In this document: positions 22,838 to 36,303 of the stretch, piece after piece
Layout: each line of letters begins with the position of its first letter
Position numbering within the stretch: the first letter of the stretch is position 1
NCBI RefSeq assembly: GCF_000346465.2
Contig: NC_034012.1
Location: 3,311,134-3,375,133, forward strand
Source of the DNA: Prunus persica
Taxonomy: Eukaryota > Streptophyta > Magnoliopsida > Rosales > Rosaceae
Direction of reading: 5' to 3'
Length of the DNA: 64,000 nt
Made by a program: the position numbers and the translations under genes
Notes under the pieces: generated by a model
Databases searched by the model: none
What the model was told of the DNA's origin: nothing
The model's input: only the letters and a program-made list of their open reading frames with translations

Positions 22838-23860
22838 CGGCTCTAATTGTTGATGAAGAAATTAGAGAGGCAAAAAAAGGGTTACATTAACTAGTTAATT
22901 ATGCACAAAAAGAAAAGAGAAACAAATCAAGATCATTTTTATGGTTTAAGCACCTTTAAATTGCTCTTTTGTATTTTGTTTTTTTATAGAAAGGAATGGA
23001 AATTTGAATCCCCATGTTTGTATGTTACCGTATAAATGCGCTTTCATATATATCAAATATCCATTGACCGATATACAGGTTAAGAAATCAAAGTATGTTT
23101 TTATGTCTTCGGAAACACATGTTATATTTTACACGTGTTCCTATTATCGTAATATTTTATAATTTCCCCTCCTAAAAGCAAATACAATTTTACAACATGC
23201 AAAAATTGAATTCTTCTAAATAAAGTAAGTCACTGGAAACACGTGGAGAAAGGAAGAGGAAGACGAGAGTCAAGGAATGCGTTTTTTGTCGATAAGGACA
23301 AGATTAAAGTATTTTCTTTCTTTTTTGGTCAAAATTTGTAAAAGTTTTGTGGGTATGGAATCACATGAATCCTGTTCATAAATGGCATGAACGTTTCGAC
23401 TGTTTTCCGTAGGAAACAGATATACTCATCATAAGTCTATTTTAGAAATATTTTTATTAGAAAAGAGTCAAAATCTTTATTAGAAGTCAATAAATAAATA
23501 AACATGAAAGCAAATAAAAATAAAAATCAAAGCAGCAAAGCTAGAACAGTCAGCACTCATGTGCCTCATCGCTGACCAGCATGAGCTGTGTGATTTGGAT
23601 TTGTGTAATGCTTGTCCCTACGACTTATAATTTGTTCTATATCCATTCTATATTATTAGTAGCAACGAAAGTTAGAACAATTCTTGTTTCTTATGCTCTA
23701 TGTTATTTTATTTCATTCATTCATTTCATGATCTTCAACATCTTATCTATTGTTTTATCTACTTCCCTCTAACTTTTAAGAGGATCATTTAAAGCCTTCG
23801 ACTGCATTCTGTGAATGCAGTTGGGGAGTTACCAGTCAGAAATAGCCCCAGCCCATGAGG

Positions 23861-23905
<45 letters not shown>

Positions 23906-24546
23906 AAGTCCATGTAAAGCACCCTTGCAACCACACCATGGTTTTTGTTGATTGAAATCTGAATAATGAAAGACCAAACGGTTGTTTTTGGTGCAAGAAG
24001 CGTGTAGTTCAAGTGGTTAAGACATTTGCCTAGTACAGAGAACGCCTCTCACTTTCCATTGTTTGGCGAGACAACAGTAGAGTGACCTGAAGCAGCAAAA
24101 TGAAAACACGTTCTGATGCAGTGTTTGATTGTTATCACCTTTACTGTCATAATCTGAAGAGTTTCCAAGAACAGAGCTGTCAATCAATCTGGTTTCCACT
24201 GGTTATGTCTTGTGTCCTACAGAAAATTTCCTAAATTCCCAACCAATTTAAAATCATTTCATAAGCTTGCTAAATGAGCGAACTGAAGAGCAACATAATT
24301 CACTTGTACAACAGCTAAAACGCCAATGGCTAAATGAGTAAATATAGAATACAAGTGTTAAAAAAACACTTTTCCTCCAACACTTATAAGGAAAGAAGCG
24401 TTCCAACATGCGAAAAACATTATTTACAACGTGGTTATAAAAAAATGGGTGGAAAAATTTAAGTTAGAGACTATAGAATTGAATAGGTTAAATAGTGACA
24501 AAATATATCAAAGGTTTCCCTACTTCCATAGTTACCGGCATTTTCC
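22838..24546. other. Intergenic DNA between convergent NIP and seipin genes
   Basis: Contains the 3' UTRs of two convergent genes and AT-rich spacer. A (GA)n microsatellite lies at 23863-23902. A sequence near 24007 (TAGTTCAAGTGG) resembles a pol III box A, but no matching box B follows, so no tRNA or SINE is called. No gene is supported. Confidence 0.5.
23863..23902 (+). repeat. (GA)n microsatellite
   Basis: Uninterrupted GA dinucleotides, about 20 units, in the spacer between NIP and seipin genes. Confidence 0.9.
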
Positions 24547-26948
24547 CTACGAATTTCGTACTGGGAGGCTGCTTTGAGTGGCACTGCTGCTAACAGAACC
24601 AACCCTTGGTCTTGCTTTTGGAATAATTAATGGTCTGCAGCAGATTAGAGTAACGAGCATCTCCATCATAAACAACATCAAGCTCATCCATACAAATATA
24701 GATTTCTTCCAATTCCATATAAACCTTTTAAATAGCGGAAGTTCTGACTCAAGGGTCACCGATGCATCATATATTTGAGGAATACCGGCACCAGGCTGAT
24801 ATTCAGCACGTTGTTCAATTGTCAGCTTTAAGCAGGCAGTAGGAACTTCACCTTGGATAAACCCTCTGAACTTCAGATTCAGAGTTTGGGATTCCGAAAC
24901 ATAGCCGGCAACAAGAGGAACAACCTTAAGGAAAGTCAATAGAAGGCGGATAGGCTCGCTTTTGAATTGTAACATGCATGGATGGCTTGAACTGGCAAGG
25001 GTTTTACCATCGACAGACAGGAACTGTACCCTGACCTACATAAACAAAATGAACTTGGTCAAATAAACACTCATCAATATGAAAATGGAAACAAAGAATC
25101 ATGATAGCAAAACCTTGTAACTATTTTAGAATCCATTGCAATAAGTACACAAAGAAATAGACAACAAAAATGAGACGGAAAAAGAACGATAAGCTTGAAG
25201 GAAATTCCCCTCTTTCGGGTTTCAATTACATTGCACAATGTGAAAAGTGGCTTGAGATCACACCATCCAGTTGCAAATATCACAATATGAAGTTATCTGC
25301 AGTATTTTATCACGTACTTATATTGCAACTTCATCATAGTCCTACTAAATTCAGCGTAAAAAAGATATTTAATTTGGACGCTCTTCTTGATGAATTGAAA
25401 ATCAGATGTAAAACTTGGAAATAAATATACTAGCTCTTTTCTTTCCCATTGTGTCAACAACTCAACTTCCTTACTTCCCCTGATACCAGGAAAACATTTA
25501 ACTGAGAACTAGATCTCCAAACATAAGAGCAGCATCACCAGATTTCTTTAGAAAAATCCATGCTTTAGATCCAACTGAAAGATTTACTAATTACTGTTCA
25601 TATCACACAGTTTTCTGAGGTGCCTATGCCTTCTAAAATCAAGTGACAACTATCACATACAAATTAGGTCCATCCCGAACCTAAGATCCATATACCAGTA
25701 TTATGTTCATCCCTTTACATTAGCAATCGGTCCGATTATTGTTTATGCAATAATTTGAGGACAAACTAAAGTCTATCATGAAACAGCTAACTTGAAAAAA
25801 CCAAATTTATTATGCATTAACCAAACGACAAGACTCGTGATATTAGTCTGAAACAAGAAATAGAAATTCACATTTAGTAAATCAAGTACCTGAAAGACCC
25901 CAAGATTCCTGTTGTACTCTGATTCAGGCAATACGAATGAAACAGTGACCGCCACTTTATGACCACGAGGTATAGCTCGAAACCCGAAACTCTCCCCAGC
26001 CTGAACCTTTTCTTTACAATCCGCACCACAACTGGCACCGGCACACGACATTACCGGTACATAGGCCACCGGACTGTGCTTAGTGTAATCAAAGTTCAAC
26101 ATATCCTTCATGTGCATTGGCTCGGCCACGATGCTCCTCATCAAAACTCCACTAAACACAAGCGACGTGACCAAAAGACCACACAAAACGAAACAAACAT
26201 AGCATGACCAAAACAAACCCCACCCACATCGCAATGCCACCTTCCAGACCGAGTTGTTGTCCTTCAACCACTGGAAAACCAGAGGACTCGCATACCCACC
26301 AGCCAATTTCCATAAATTTAACACCTCTGTGATCAAATACTCTCGGCCTCGACGCACAATTTGGAAGGGGTCGATGATAAGCATGTAAGAATGTTGCAAA
26401 ATCCATATGGGAAATGTAAAGATGCTAATGAATAAGTTAATTTGGAGCCCAATTGCCTTGATTATCATCCCGGCCAAAAACACAAGAAGGTTAAACGAAG
26501 AGTCACCGAGTTGTGCGGCCGAGTCGGCCGAGTCACCAACTGGGTCGTCATTCCCGGCAGTAGTTACAGTCGAACCCTCGTTGTTCTGGTCACTCGGAAC
26601 TTGCACTGAGCTGACTCCGTCCCGAGTCGACTGGGGCTCCTTCAAATTCCGGCGAAGCTTAAATTTTCTGGCTCTGATACTCAGCCTCGTGTCGTTGATC
26701 GAGTCAATTTCGGAGCTGAGAGTGGATTCTAAAGTGGAAGTCTTCGACTCGTCGCCGGAGATTGCTCGGCGAGATGATCGGCCGCGGAGGCTGGTGGCCT
26801 GAGAAGGTGTGGAGTCTGGGAAAGATAGTGTGGAGGGTGACGTGAACTGATCCGATTGATCGGTGGTGGAGGGGAAGTCGTCGAGGGCGTCGAAGAAAAC
26901 GTCGTCGTCTTCTTCATTGTTTGAGGTGGGAGGTTCTGTAACTTCCAT
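24547..26948 (-). CDS. Seipin (SEIPIN2/3-like), lipid-droplet biogenesis protein
   Basis: Endoplasmic reticulum membrane protein of 515 aa. Exons on the minus strand: 26948-25890 and 25035-24547, joined at FQ/VRVQFLS through a GT-AG intron in phase 0. The long acidic, Ser/Thr-rich N-terminus (about 1-150) is the feature separating plant SEIPIN2/3 from SEIPIN1. It is followed by hydrophobic segments (FNLLVFLAGMIIKAIGL and INLFISIFTFPIWIL), then a TM segment (CYVCFVLCGLLVTSLVFSGVLM). The conserved lumenal domain follows (SPVAYVPV, GHKVAVTVSFVLPES, FLSVDGKTLASSSHPCML, FRGFIQGEVPTACLKLTIEQRAEY) with a second TM near the C-terminus (FVWMSLMLFMMEMLVTLI). Seipins organise lipid-droplet budding. Choice between SEIPIN2 and SEIPIN3 is not possible by eye. 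Confidence 0.93.
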
Positions 26949-27122
26949 TGGCGATGTTGCGTGGGGCTGGAGTTGCGGCTCTCTGTTTCAGCTAATCATT
27001 TACACATACGAATAAAACGGTGCGTGTTGATCCTTTAAATTTATTTTTTTTGAGGTACAGATTTTTTATTTATTTTTAATTTCGTCAAGTTGTTACCTTT
27101 CAAGTTCCATGACTTCGGTGGC
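26949..27122 (-). other. Seipin promoter side
   Basis: Short upstream region of the minus-strand seipin gene, bounded by a transposon end at 27123. No core-promoter element recognised. Confidence 0.4.
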
Positions 27123-28376
27123 GTTTGGCAGCGCTTAATTTTTTAAAAAAGCAGCTTTAATAAAAATTTGGCATGGGTTGAGTGTTTGGTAAACATCAGG
27201 AATCCTGCTTTTTTTTTTTAAATTGCGGTCAATGATCGTTGTTTTTCCGAAGCCGTCTCTACTCAGCTTTTAAAAGTTGGTTCAAAAAAAAATTTAACCG
27301 GTTGTTTTAATGAACTTTTAACTTTCCCATAATACCCTCACTTATTTTACAAATTGACAGTCTTTTACCCCTTTTGTCTTCTCCATTTTGCGAACTCCAT
27401 TTCCTTCATTTCCTTCTCTACTCTCTGACGCTGCTGGAACTCTCATTGTGGACATCAAAATATTAATTGGTAAGAAGATTGCCCACTCATCAGTAACTTA
27501 ATTACAATTATGGTTTTTCGGTTTTCTACTTCTCAAACTTTCTGCCTCTAGAGTTTTCTCTGTCAAATTGGGGGTTTTTCTATTTGTTGCAGGTTCTAGG
27601 AAGAAGAGAGAAAACCAGAGTCGGAGGGAGAGAGAGGGTGATGAGTTTCATGTTCCACCTGAGTTTGTTGTTCTTGTTTTTGGTTTTGGGTGGAAAGATC
27701 CTGTTGCAGTAGTCCCAACTTTGGGGGGGCTTCAAGTACCCCCACTACAGCACTGTAAACCAGCTCAAATCTCCATGGCTGCAACCCAGAAATCTGTATT
27801 TTCACCATGGCTACTTTCTCCACTATGTTATCTCCCATTGCAAGAACACCAAAACATAAACCCAACATACAATTTTTCCCCTTTTCGGCCTCACCTACCC
27901 AAAAGTACTAAAAACAATTGGGGGAAACATATTAAAAGGAAAAAAAACTGGGGGAAACATGAGATATTTTTGGTTAGATGAAGGAATGAAGAAAAAAAAC
28001 TTGTAAATGGTAGAAAGAGAAAAATTGAAGTGGAGAGATGGGCTGTGTTGGGTTTCCAATTGGTGTCGTTGGGTTAGCATTCAATATATAACAAAAGGCA
28101 TTTACTTTTCTAAGAAGAGAGGAACATGTGTATAGTATAAATAAATAAAGAAAAAAAAATTATGTAGTGAAGTTTTTTTTAAGTAGAAAAAGAATGAAGA
28201 AGAAAAACAAATAGTTCCATTATTATGTCCTTTTTGGTCATTGTATATACTAAAAGCACTTCTTTTGGTAATTTTTTCAAATATAGTTTACCAAACGCCT
28301 AACTGTTTTTTTCACAACTGATTATTCTCGTAGCACAGCAGAAGCAGTTTTTTTTTAAAGCACAGCAATGCCAAAC
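27123..28376. mobile_element. hAT-like non-autonomous DNA transposon
   Basis: Terminal inverted repeats: the left end reads GTTTGGCAGCGCTT and the right end, inverted, reads GTTTGGCATTGCTGTGCTTT, each followed by A/T runs, GCAGC/CTGC and then a second shared GTGTTTGGTAAAC / GCGTTTGGTAAAC block about 60-90 bases in. The 1.25-kb interior has no transposase. A central segment (27600-27870) is less AT-rich and has open frames on both strands, possibly a captured fragment, but I recognise no domain. No 8-bp target duplication could be read with confidence. It sits just upstream of the seipin start. Confidence 0.6.
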
Positions 28377-29298
28377 TAGCTCTTCGTCTGCTCAGTTTAT
28401 CTACTTGTCTGTAATGGGCAGCCCACATGTCATATGAAAGTAGGCTAATTGAAGAACCCTAAGCTTGATGCTCAATGGGTCAAGTCCTCTGGTTCATGCA
28501 TGTCTGCTTGATGAAATTACTAAAATCCGACATAAAGTCCACAAAAAGATCAATGAAATGCTAATTTGACATGTTATTAAATTCATCGCAACAATTTAAT
28601 TTTAATGGATAATTGGAAAGACCGTATCTATGTTCATTTACGTTTTACTCTTTAAAGATCTGCTTAGTTTATAAAAATTCGGATTCGGAATGGGAAATCA
28701 AATGATATTAATTGTAGACTACTGCAAGAGTTTCAGAAGAATCCTAAAACTGCTTAATTTTCATCTGCCTGGGCAAAACTACAGTTGTAGCCCCTTTAAA
28801 AAGGAAAAGGTGAAGATTATTAGGCTAAAAGCATGCGTAAATAAAAAAAAGCAAAAAAGCAACTTTAAAACAGATATTTTATTTTCGGAATATTCTGATA
28901 TTGTTGACAAATGTGTCACTCAATACAAGTTCATCTTTCTTTTTTCTTCTCTTTTCATATATTCATTTGTTTATATCTTGATTGTTATGAATGTTATCGA
29001 GTCTAACACATGTCCAATTACAACATTGAACTTTAGTTAGTCCTCTCCTAAGATGACAACAATCAATCAGTGCAGAGTTTCAAGAGCAGCATCAGATAGT
29101 TCTACTTGTCTCACAAAACCCACATCCCTCCTCAGATCCTCATAACTTTCAAAGATTGCTTTTACTCCTTGCATCAAATTGTGTTTCTTACCCAACTTGC
29201 ATCATTGCACGAGCTTCCTTTTTTCACATCTGGGTGGGCCGATTGCATGCATTAGTTGCTATTGCAGAAACCCAATTACTACCATTTCCTAATTGTTG
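28377..29298. other. Upstream region of receptor kinase gene 1
   Basis: AT-rich, no supported gene. A 116-codon Lys/Ile/Phe-rich open frame at 28690-29040 has the composition of chance AT-rich frames. The last 250 bases are C/T-rich and are probably the 5' UTR of the receptor kinase gene. Confidence 0.5.
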
Positions 29299-32200
29299 AT
29301 GATGCTGGTTGGTAATGTCTTTGTTTGCTTCATTACTGCATTTAGTTGCTTCACACTGCTGGAACTTGCTGAATCTAAGTTGCCCCAAGAGGAAGGTGAG
29401 TGCTTATCTTTCTACTGTTGGCAATCCCTGGTTGTTTATGAGAAAATGTTACAAAGAAAGAAAGTCTTTATCTTGGTACATACAATGACTCATAAAAGTT
29501 GATTGGATTAGTTGGCCTGATCTTTTCATTTCATAATAAGAATGGGTAGTTTTCTTTTATCAATTTTCTATATTTCTTGGCAACCAAACCGAAAAGTGTG
29601 GTCTTTTGCATTTTAGAGTCATTCAATGAGCTAAGTTTAGTTCAACTTTTGCCCTGAAAACCGCTCATAACACAACTCACTGACTTCTTTGCTCTAGATC
29701 ATTTGGTATTCTTGCGGTCTTGCCATTTGTGTTTTATATGCTCATCTCATTTTACTTTGATTTTCTATATGATGCTTATATGGTTTGAAAATGGATGCCT
29801 TTTAGTTGATGCCCTCCAACAAATTACCACCACAATGGGCGCAAAATATTGGAGGTTTAACAATGATGCTTGCCGAATTGAAATGGTGGGTGTAACGGAG
29901 AAGCCACCAAAGGGAGCCCAGAGCAACACTGATTGTGAATGCTACTTTGAGAACAACACTGTTTGTCATGTCGTAAAACTGTACGAGTCTTAACTTAGTT
30001 TTATATCGATTGTTCCATTTTGGCTTATGAAAATGCCTTCCATGTCACAAAGCTCTGTTTGTTTATGATTTGGCTATTTGTTATTAGTTTCTCTCTGCTT
30101 AATCTTTGATTATTTGTTTAACGTTTTGCAGAATGCTCAAGGGTTATAGTTTACCTGGTTTGCTTCCACCTCAACTGGTCAAGCTTCCTTACCTCAGAGA
30201 AATGTAAGAACTATCATATTTGATTTACACTATGCTCAAGATTTGGATGGGACATATCTTTATTTATTAATTAAAGTAACCTTTCTTTCCTTGTAGTGAT
30301 TTTGCTTACAACTATCTCAATGGTACAATACCACCGGAATGGGCTTCAACGAAACTAACTTATATGTGAGCCTTTTGAATTTATGTAATGAAGTTTTAAT
30401 TTAGTAGCTATGTATATTCATTAGTGACTTCTCTGCAGTTCTGTTCTGGTCAATCGCTTATCAGGACAAATTCCAAAGGAGCTAGGAAACATTACCACTC
30501 TGACATACCTGTACGTATGGCGATTTGGTTTATCTCAATTTTTAGGACTTGGACACTAATTGCGATTAAAGTTCTTGTGATCTTTGTGAAACTATACTAG
30601 GAGGGTCTCTAATTTCCTCGTTACATGCCTTGCTAACTGCTATCTGACCTCAGCTGGAAACAGAACTCTGTCAGGAGCCTTGATATCCTAGTGATGATAC
30701 ATCAACTTTATTTTCTTTTTTCTTTCATAAATCAGGAGCCTTGAATCAAACAAATTTTCTGGTATTCTTCCTATTGAGCTTGGGAACTTGATCAATTTGC
30801 AGACCTTGTAAGTCATCAAATCCTCACTTTCAGATGTCTGGCCTTGTGTGTTCATATTTACTTGCTGCATGTTGCAAATGTAGGATGCTTTCCTCCAATC
30901 AGCTGACTGGAAAATTACCAGAGGCGTTTTCTGGGATAAGAACTTTGACAGATTTGTAAGGTTTACTTATAAATTGTTTCTCTTTTATAACATTTATACT
31001 GTTTCTTGTGTCTAATCGGCAAAATTCTAATGCAATGTAGCCGAATAAATGATAACAACTTCAATGGAACACTCCCTGATTGGGTGCAGAACTGGAAACA
31101 ACTCAGAAGATTGTAAGATCTTTATATTTATGTAAAAAAAATTATTTCCATTGCTTTTCGACTTTTTAAGACTTTTTAAGGGTTATTTCCACTAATCCTT
31201 CTAAAAACTTGTCTTGTTTAAGGGAAATGCATTCAAGTGGACTGGAGGGACCCATTCCATCAAATATTTCTCAATTGTACAATTTAAATGAGTTGTGAGT
31301 AATTGGACCCTCATTCTCCTCGGTAATCTTTTGAATGATCTTTCCTATGTATTTGATTAATAGTTTTTAACATCATGGGTATATCTTTGTGCAGGAGGAT
31401 TAGTGATTTAAATGGGCCAATTCAGGAATTTCCTTTGCTGAGAAATATGACAGGCATAGTAAGATTGTATGTTGAGAGCTTCATCATTAAATACTTTTGA
31501 GTGTTTCATGTACATTTATAAACAGAACAAAGCACACACTAACATCCCACACCCATACACACAATCATGTTTTCCTACCTATTGTTACAACAAAATCCAA
31601 TTGTTGACAAAAGCATATTATTGGGATTTGATTATTAGCCGATGGCTTTTGATCCAACAGTTAGTGAGCATTAATTGCGTGCTCATCGCTGAGTAGGAGA
31701 TCATAATTGTATGTATACATATTTCTTTTTCCGTACAACTTATATGTACTGTTATTTTTCTTTCCAATAGCAGTAACTATGAGCTGTTTCATGCTAATTC
31801 GTTTAACTAATTCAAGGGTTTTGAGGAACTGCAACATTTTTGGGGAGATCCCTGCATATATCTGGTCCATGAAGAATCTGACGATGTTGTAAGTAATAAA
31901 AGTTGTATCAACTTTACTTTGGATGCTTGAATCACCCCAAACACATACAGACGTGTATATGTGCAGCAGTCTCCCACTCTACTGTTAGGATGGAGATTAA
32001 TTGATTGTTATTGTGCAATTGTGATAGGGATGTCAGTTTTAACAAGTTAGTGGGTGAACTTTCATCCACAATAGGAGCTGAGCGTCTGAAATTTGTGTAA
32101 GTGTGAAATTCTTTAAAAAATTTATGCTATCAGTTGGGTGAAATTTCATCTATAACAGTTTTTTTTATATCTTAAAATCTTGCTTGTTGTCCAAGAACCA

Positions 32201-35200
32201 TGTCATAGAAATGCAACCAAACTGATGAAGCCAGTATCTTTCTTGATAGACTTGATGTACAATACTAATACGGTATTGCTTTGATCAGCTTTTTGACTGG
32301 CAACCTGCTAAGTGGAAATGTGCCACAGTCAATCTTGCGAGATGGAAATAGTGTGTACGTCTGCTATTTGCAATGCTTTCTATTAACTTTGGATTCCTTT
32401 TTATATATTTATACTTTACTAAGTTCTAACTGCGGTGTCATGTGTGTCTACCATTGTATATTCTAATTTCTAAACATTTCCCCTTCTTATTATCAAATGA
32501 CAGGTTCCTGTTATGCTTCAAAACTGACAGTTATTTTTTCTTTGCTTTCTGCAGTGATTTGTCATACAATAACTTCACGTTGAAAGGCCCACTGGATTGT
32601 CAAGATAACTTGTCAGAATAGAATCTAATATCTCTTTAGATTATTTTTCAGATTATGTGGTTTGAAGAAACTGATAGTTGTTTCATGGCATCTGTTTTTC
32701 AGGAATCTAAATCTGAACTTGTACCGGAGCTCTTCGAAGGAGAACAACTCGTAAGATCCTTCTTTAAGATTTACTCTTCGCTCTCTTCAATTTTTTTTTT
32801 TCAATTTATAATTATATATGGACAATGCTCCAAATTTGCTTATTTATCTTTGGTTCATTCTGTGACAGAATGGGAATTCTTCCATGCTTGAAGAATTTTA
32901 AGTGCTCACGATGTAAGTATACATCTTCTAGAGTTTGAATATTATGGAGTGCTATCTGACTAATTTGAGTTTCATTTGAATTATTTTACAATTAAAAAAT
33001 TTAAGTGCACACATATAACTTCAGCAATTAAATCAAAAACTGATTACAGCAATGAAGATGTAAATTACAAACAGAAGAATGCGAGCTGAAATAAATAACA
33101 AAAAGGTTTAATGAATGACTGTAAAATGGTGTATTGAATGACTGTGACGATCTAGAAGTATAGCAAATGGATAGGGCGTTGCATAGGTATTTCGTTCACT
33201 CCTTTCACCATCTTTGGATTGTTGTGGAATTCCAAAGACCCTAAGCAAAATTGTACAAGATGACTTTTGCATCATGCTTAATGTTGTACTGCCTACCTCA
33301 TATTTGTCCTCATTAAATTTTTTTTGTTTTATTTTGGATAGATTCAAAATGTATGCATGTTAATTGTGGTGGAGGTGACATAACGTTCAAGGACGAGAAT
33401 AACACGAAGGTTTTGTATGAAGGAGATGGAGCAGTTGAAGGTGGTACTGCAAAATATTATAGAAATGACAGAAGTATGTGGGGATTTAGCAGCACTGGTG
33501 ACTTCATGGATGACTACGATTTACAGAATACACGTTACTCTATATCTCTGGCATCTTCGAATCTCTCTGAATTATATACGACAGCACGCATATCTCCAAT
33601 TTCACTTACTTATTTCTTCTATTGTTTAGAAAATGGGAGTTACACTATAACTCTCCATTTTGCGGAGATTAAGTTCACAAATGACAAAGGATACAGTAGT
33701 CTGGGGAGGCGTATTTTTGATATCTATGTTCAGGTACTTAGCTAGCACTAATCAAAATGCCAACCTTTATGTAATTGCAACTCGAAGATTTGATAAGACA
33801 ACTTTTTCACAGGAAATATTGGTGTGGAAGGATTTCAATATTGAAGATGAGGCAGGTATGGCTCAAAAGAAGTTGGTTAAACAAGTACCTAATGTCAATG
33901 TGACAAGTAATGTCTTAGAGATCCGATTCTATTGGGCCGGAAAAGGGACAACGAGGACTCCTGAGAGAGGAGATTATGGTCCCCTTATATCAGCTATTTC
34001 TGTGGTTTCCTGTGAGTCAGTCTTGTCAACGTTCCTACATTTTCACTTTAGTACTATTATCTTAGATTGAGTTAAGATTTTTTGGGTCTAAAGATTATGT
34101 GAAGTTTGTGTAATTCAAACATCTAGAAACATATTGGGCTCGCCGCCCCTTATTAGCGAGTCCTGAATATGTTAATTCTTCACATTTCATGATTATTCCT
34201 ATCTGAGCAAAACAAATGTCTATATAGTCAAGCATTATCTTCTTGTTTGCTCAAAACTTTTTTCTAGTGAATGTAACTTGTTTAGTTTATTCTTTTGGCC
34301 AGATCTTAAACCGTGTACAAATGGTGGAAATGCACGAACTATTTATATTGTTGCTGGTGTTGCCGTTGGGGCACTATGCCTAACACTCTTCATACTGGCT
34401 ATCCTTTGGTGGAAAGGATTATTGCGAGGGAAAAGGGGGAGACAAAAAGGTGCATGTTACATTGAACATCCTATTCTCAAATTGATCATTTGCAGATTAT
34501 CTATTAATTTGTATATAAGTTATTTGCCAAGAAAACTAAAATTAAAAATTATTTGGTATACTTTATATCCTTCTTGGACATATATTGTAGGACGAGATAT
34601 GCAGACAGGGACGTTTACTTTGAAACAAATAAAAGTGGCCACTGATGACTTTGATCCTTCAAACAAGATTGGAGAAGGTGGTTTTGGTCCTGTCTACAAG
34701 GTAAGCCTGTTTTTCTTTGGCATATAGAACTTTGAAAGGAAGTCCTTTTCTCGCAAGACAAGTCTACATAGAAAAATTAAATTCTGAATTCTAAGGTTGG
34801 GATGCAGGGTCACTTACCTGATGGTTCTTTGGTAGCAGTTAAGCAGCTTTCATCCAACTCAAGGCAAGGAAACCGTGAATTTTTAAATGAGATGGGCATG
34901 ATATCTTGTGTGCAACACCCAAATCTAGTGAAACTGCATGGATGCTGTATTGAAGGGGACCAACTATTGCTGGTGTACGAGTACATGGAAAACAATAGTC
35001 TTGCAGGCGCCTTATTTGGTACGATTACTGTCATTTGCTCAAACCTGAACTTTTATGACTTCAATAGAATTTGATCAAGTGCAGATCTGAATATACAAAA
35101 CATATAAAGTTTGATTTGACAGAGCTTACTGGCCATATGAATTCTAACATTTCTGTTAGGGAAGTTCTTAGATCTGATTTTCAGTTTTTTCCTTGTACAT

Positions 35201-36303
35201 TGTCCGTGTACTCTTGAGTACTTGAGTTACGTCATTATTATTACTATTTTTCATGCTTATGCTTTCTATGACTATTCAAAAGAGAATTAAAATTGATTTG
35301 AGATGAGTAATAAGCATTTTTGGCTGATGACATATAGGCCGGGAAAACCATCGGATTAAACTGGACTGGCCTACGAGGCTTAACATCTGTACTGGGATAG
35401 CAAGAGGTCTAGCTTTTCTACATGAAGAATCAAGACTCAAGATTGTTCACAGAGACATAAAAGCTACCAACGTGCTCCTGGATGGGGATTTGAACCCTAA
35501 AATATCTGACTTTGGATTGGCTAAGCTTGATGAAGAGGAGAAAACACACATTAGCACCAGGGTTGCTGGAACCATGTCAGTTGCCATTACATTTAGTTCT
35601 ACACGTTTACATATCTTTGCGTAAATTTGAGTCTTTTTAATTGGAATAACAAAATTCCGGGATCTTAATTTGCAGAGGATATATGGCGCCAGAATATGCA
35701 CTATGGGGTCGCTTGACCTATAAGGCAGATGTTTACAGCTTCGGAGTTGTTGTCTTGGAAGTCGTTAGCGGGAAGAAGAACAGTTATGCCCCAAGTGACA
35801 GTTGTGTCTGTCTCCTAGACTGGGTACCTTATAGCTTCCAATCATCACTCAAGCCATTGGATAAATATTGCTGTTTTTGTTTTTTTCTTCTGACAAGTAG
35901 TTTGTGTTAGTTATATATTAAGAAACTTGTTTATAAAGTGAAGCTTCTGTTGCAGGCCTGTCATTTGCAACAAACTGGAAACTTGAAGGAGCTGGTTGAT
36001 GAAAGGTTAAGGTATGAAGTGAATGGTCAAGAAGCAGAAGTAATGGTTAAAGTTGGTCTGTTGTGCACAAATGCGTCTCCATCACTTAGGCCTACAATGT
36101 CCGAGGTGGTGAGCATGCTTGAAGGACGAACACCAGTCCCAGACGTTGCGGTCCCAGAAGCAAGTACGCATTTGATGTTCAAGGCTATGAGGGATGTCCA
36201 TGACCGAAGTCAAAAACAGAGTTTAGGCGGAAGCCAATCCCAGAATGTGACAACTAATATTACATTTTGCTCTTCCTCTACCCCAGGCCATGATTTGAAT
36301 TAA
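29299..36303 (+). CDS. LRR-malectin receptor-like kinase 1 (LRR-VIII-2 family)
   Basis: Plasma-membrane receptor kinase of 997 aa in 24 exons: 29299-29395, 29806-29980, 30132-30203, 30297-30365, 30439-30510, 30736-30807, 30884-30955, 31041-31112, 31223-31294, 31395-31466, 31817-31888, 32028-32096, 32289-32354, 32555-32611, 32703-32750, 32869-32912, 33342-33733, 33813-34011, 34303-34449, 34591-34700, 34808-35018, 35338-35575, 35676-35823, 35956-36303. The coding sum is a multiple of three. Signal peptide about 1-24; LRRs about 91-350, one per exon; malectin domain about 402-597 (MHVNCGGG); TM about 610-633; kinase from about 673 with [19 protein letters not shown] (D about 793) and DFG, an active RD type. 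The family includes At1g07650/LMK1 and At3g14840/LIK1, implicated in immunity and cell death. The ligand is unknown. A second ATG is adjacent at 29302. Confidence 0.92.

Noticed and set aside
24007..24072. tRNA- or SINE-like sequence with a box A (TAGTTCAAGTGG)
   Set aside because: No box B at the right distance and no cloverleaf that I could draw.
28690..29040. 116-codon frame upstream of kinase gene 1
   Set aside because: Lys/Ile/Phe-rich, typical of chance frames in AT-rich DNA; no splice or domain support.
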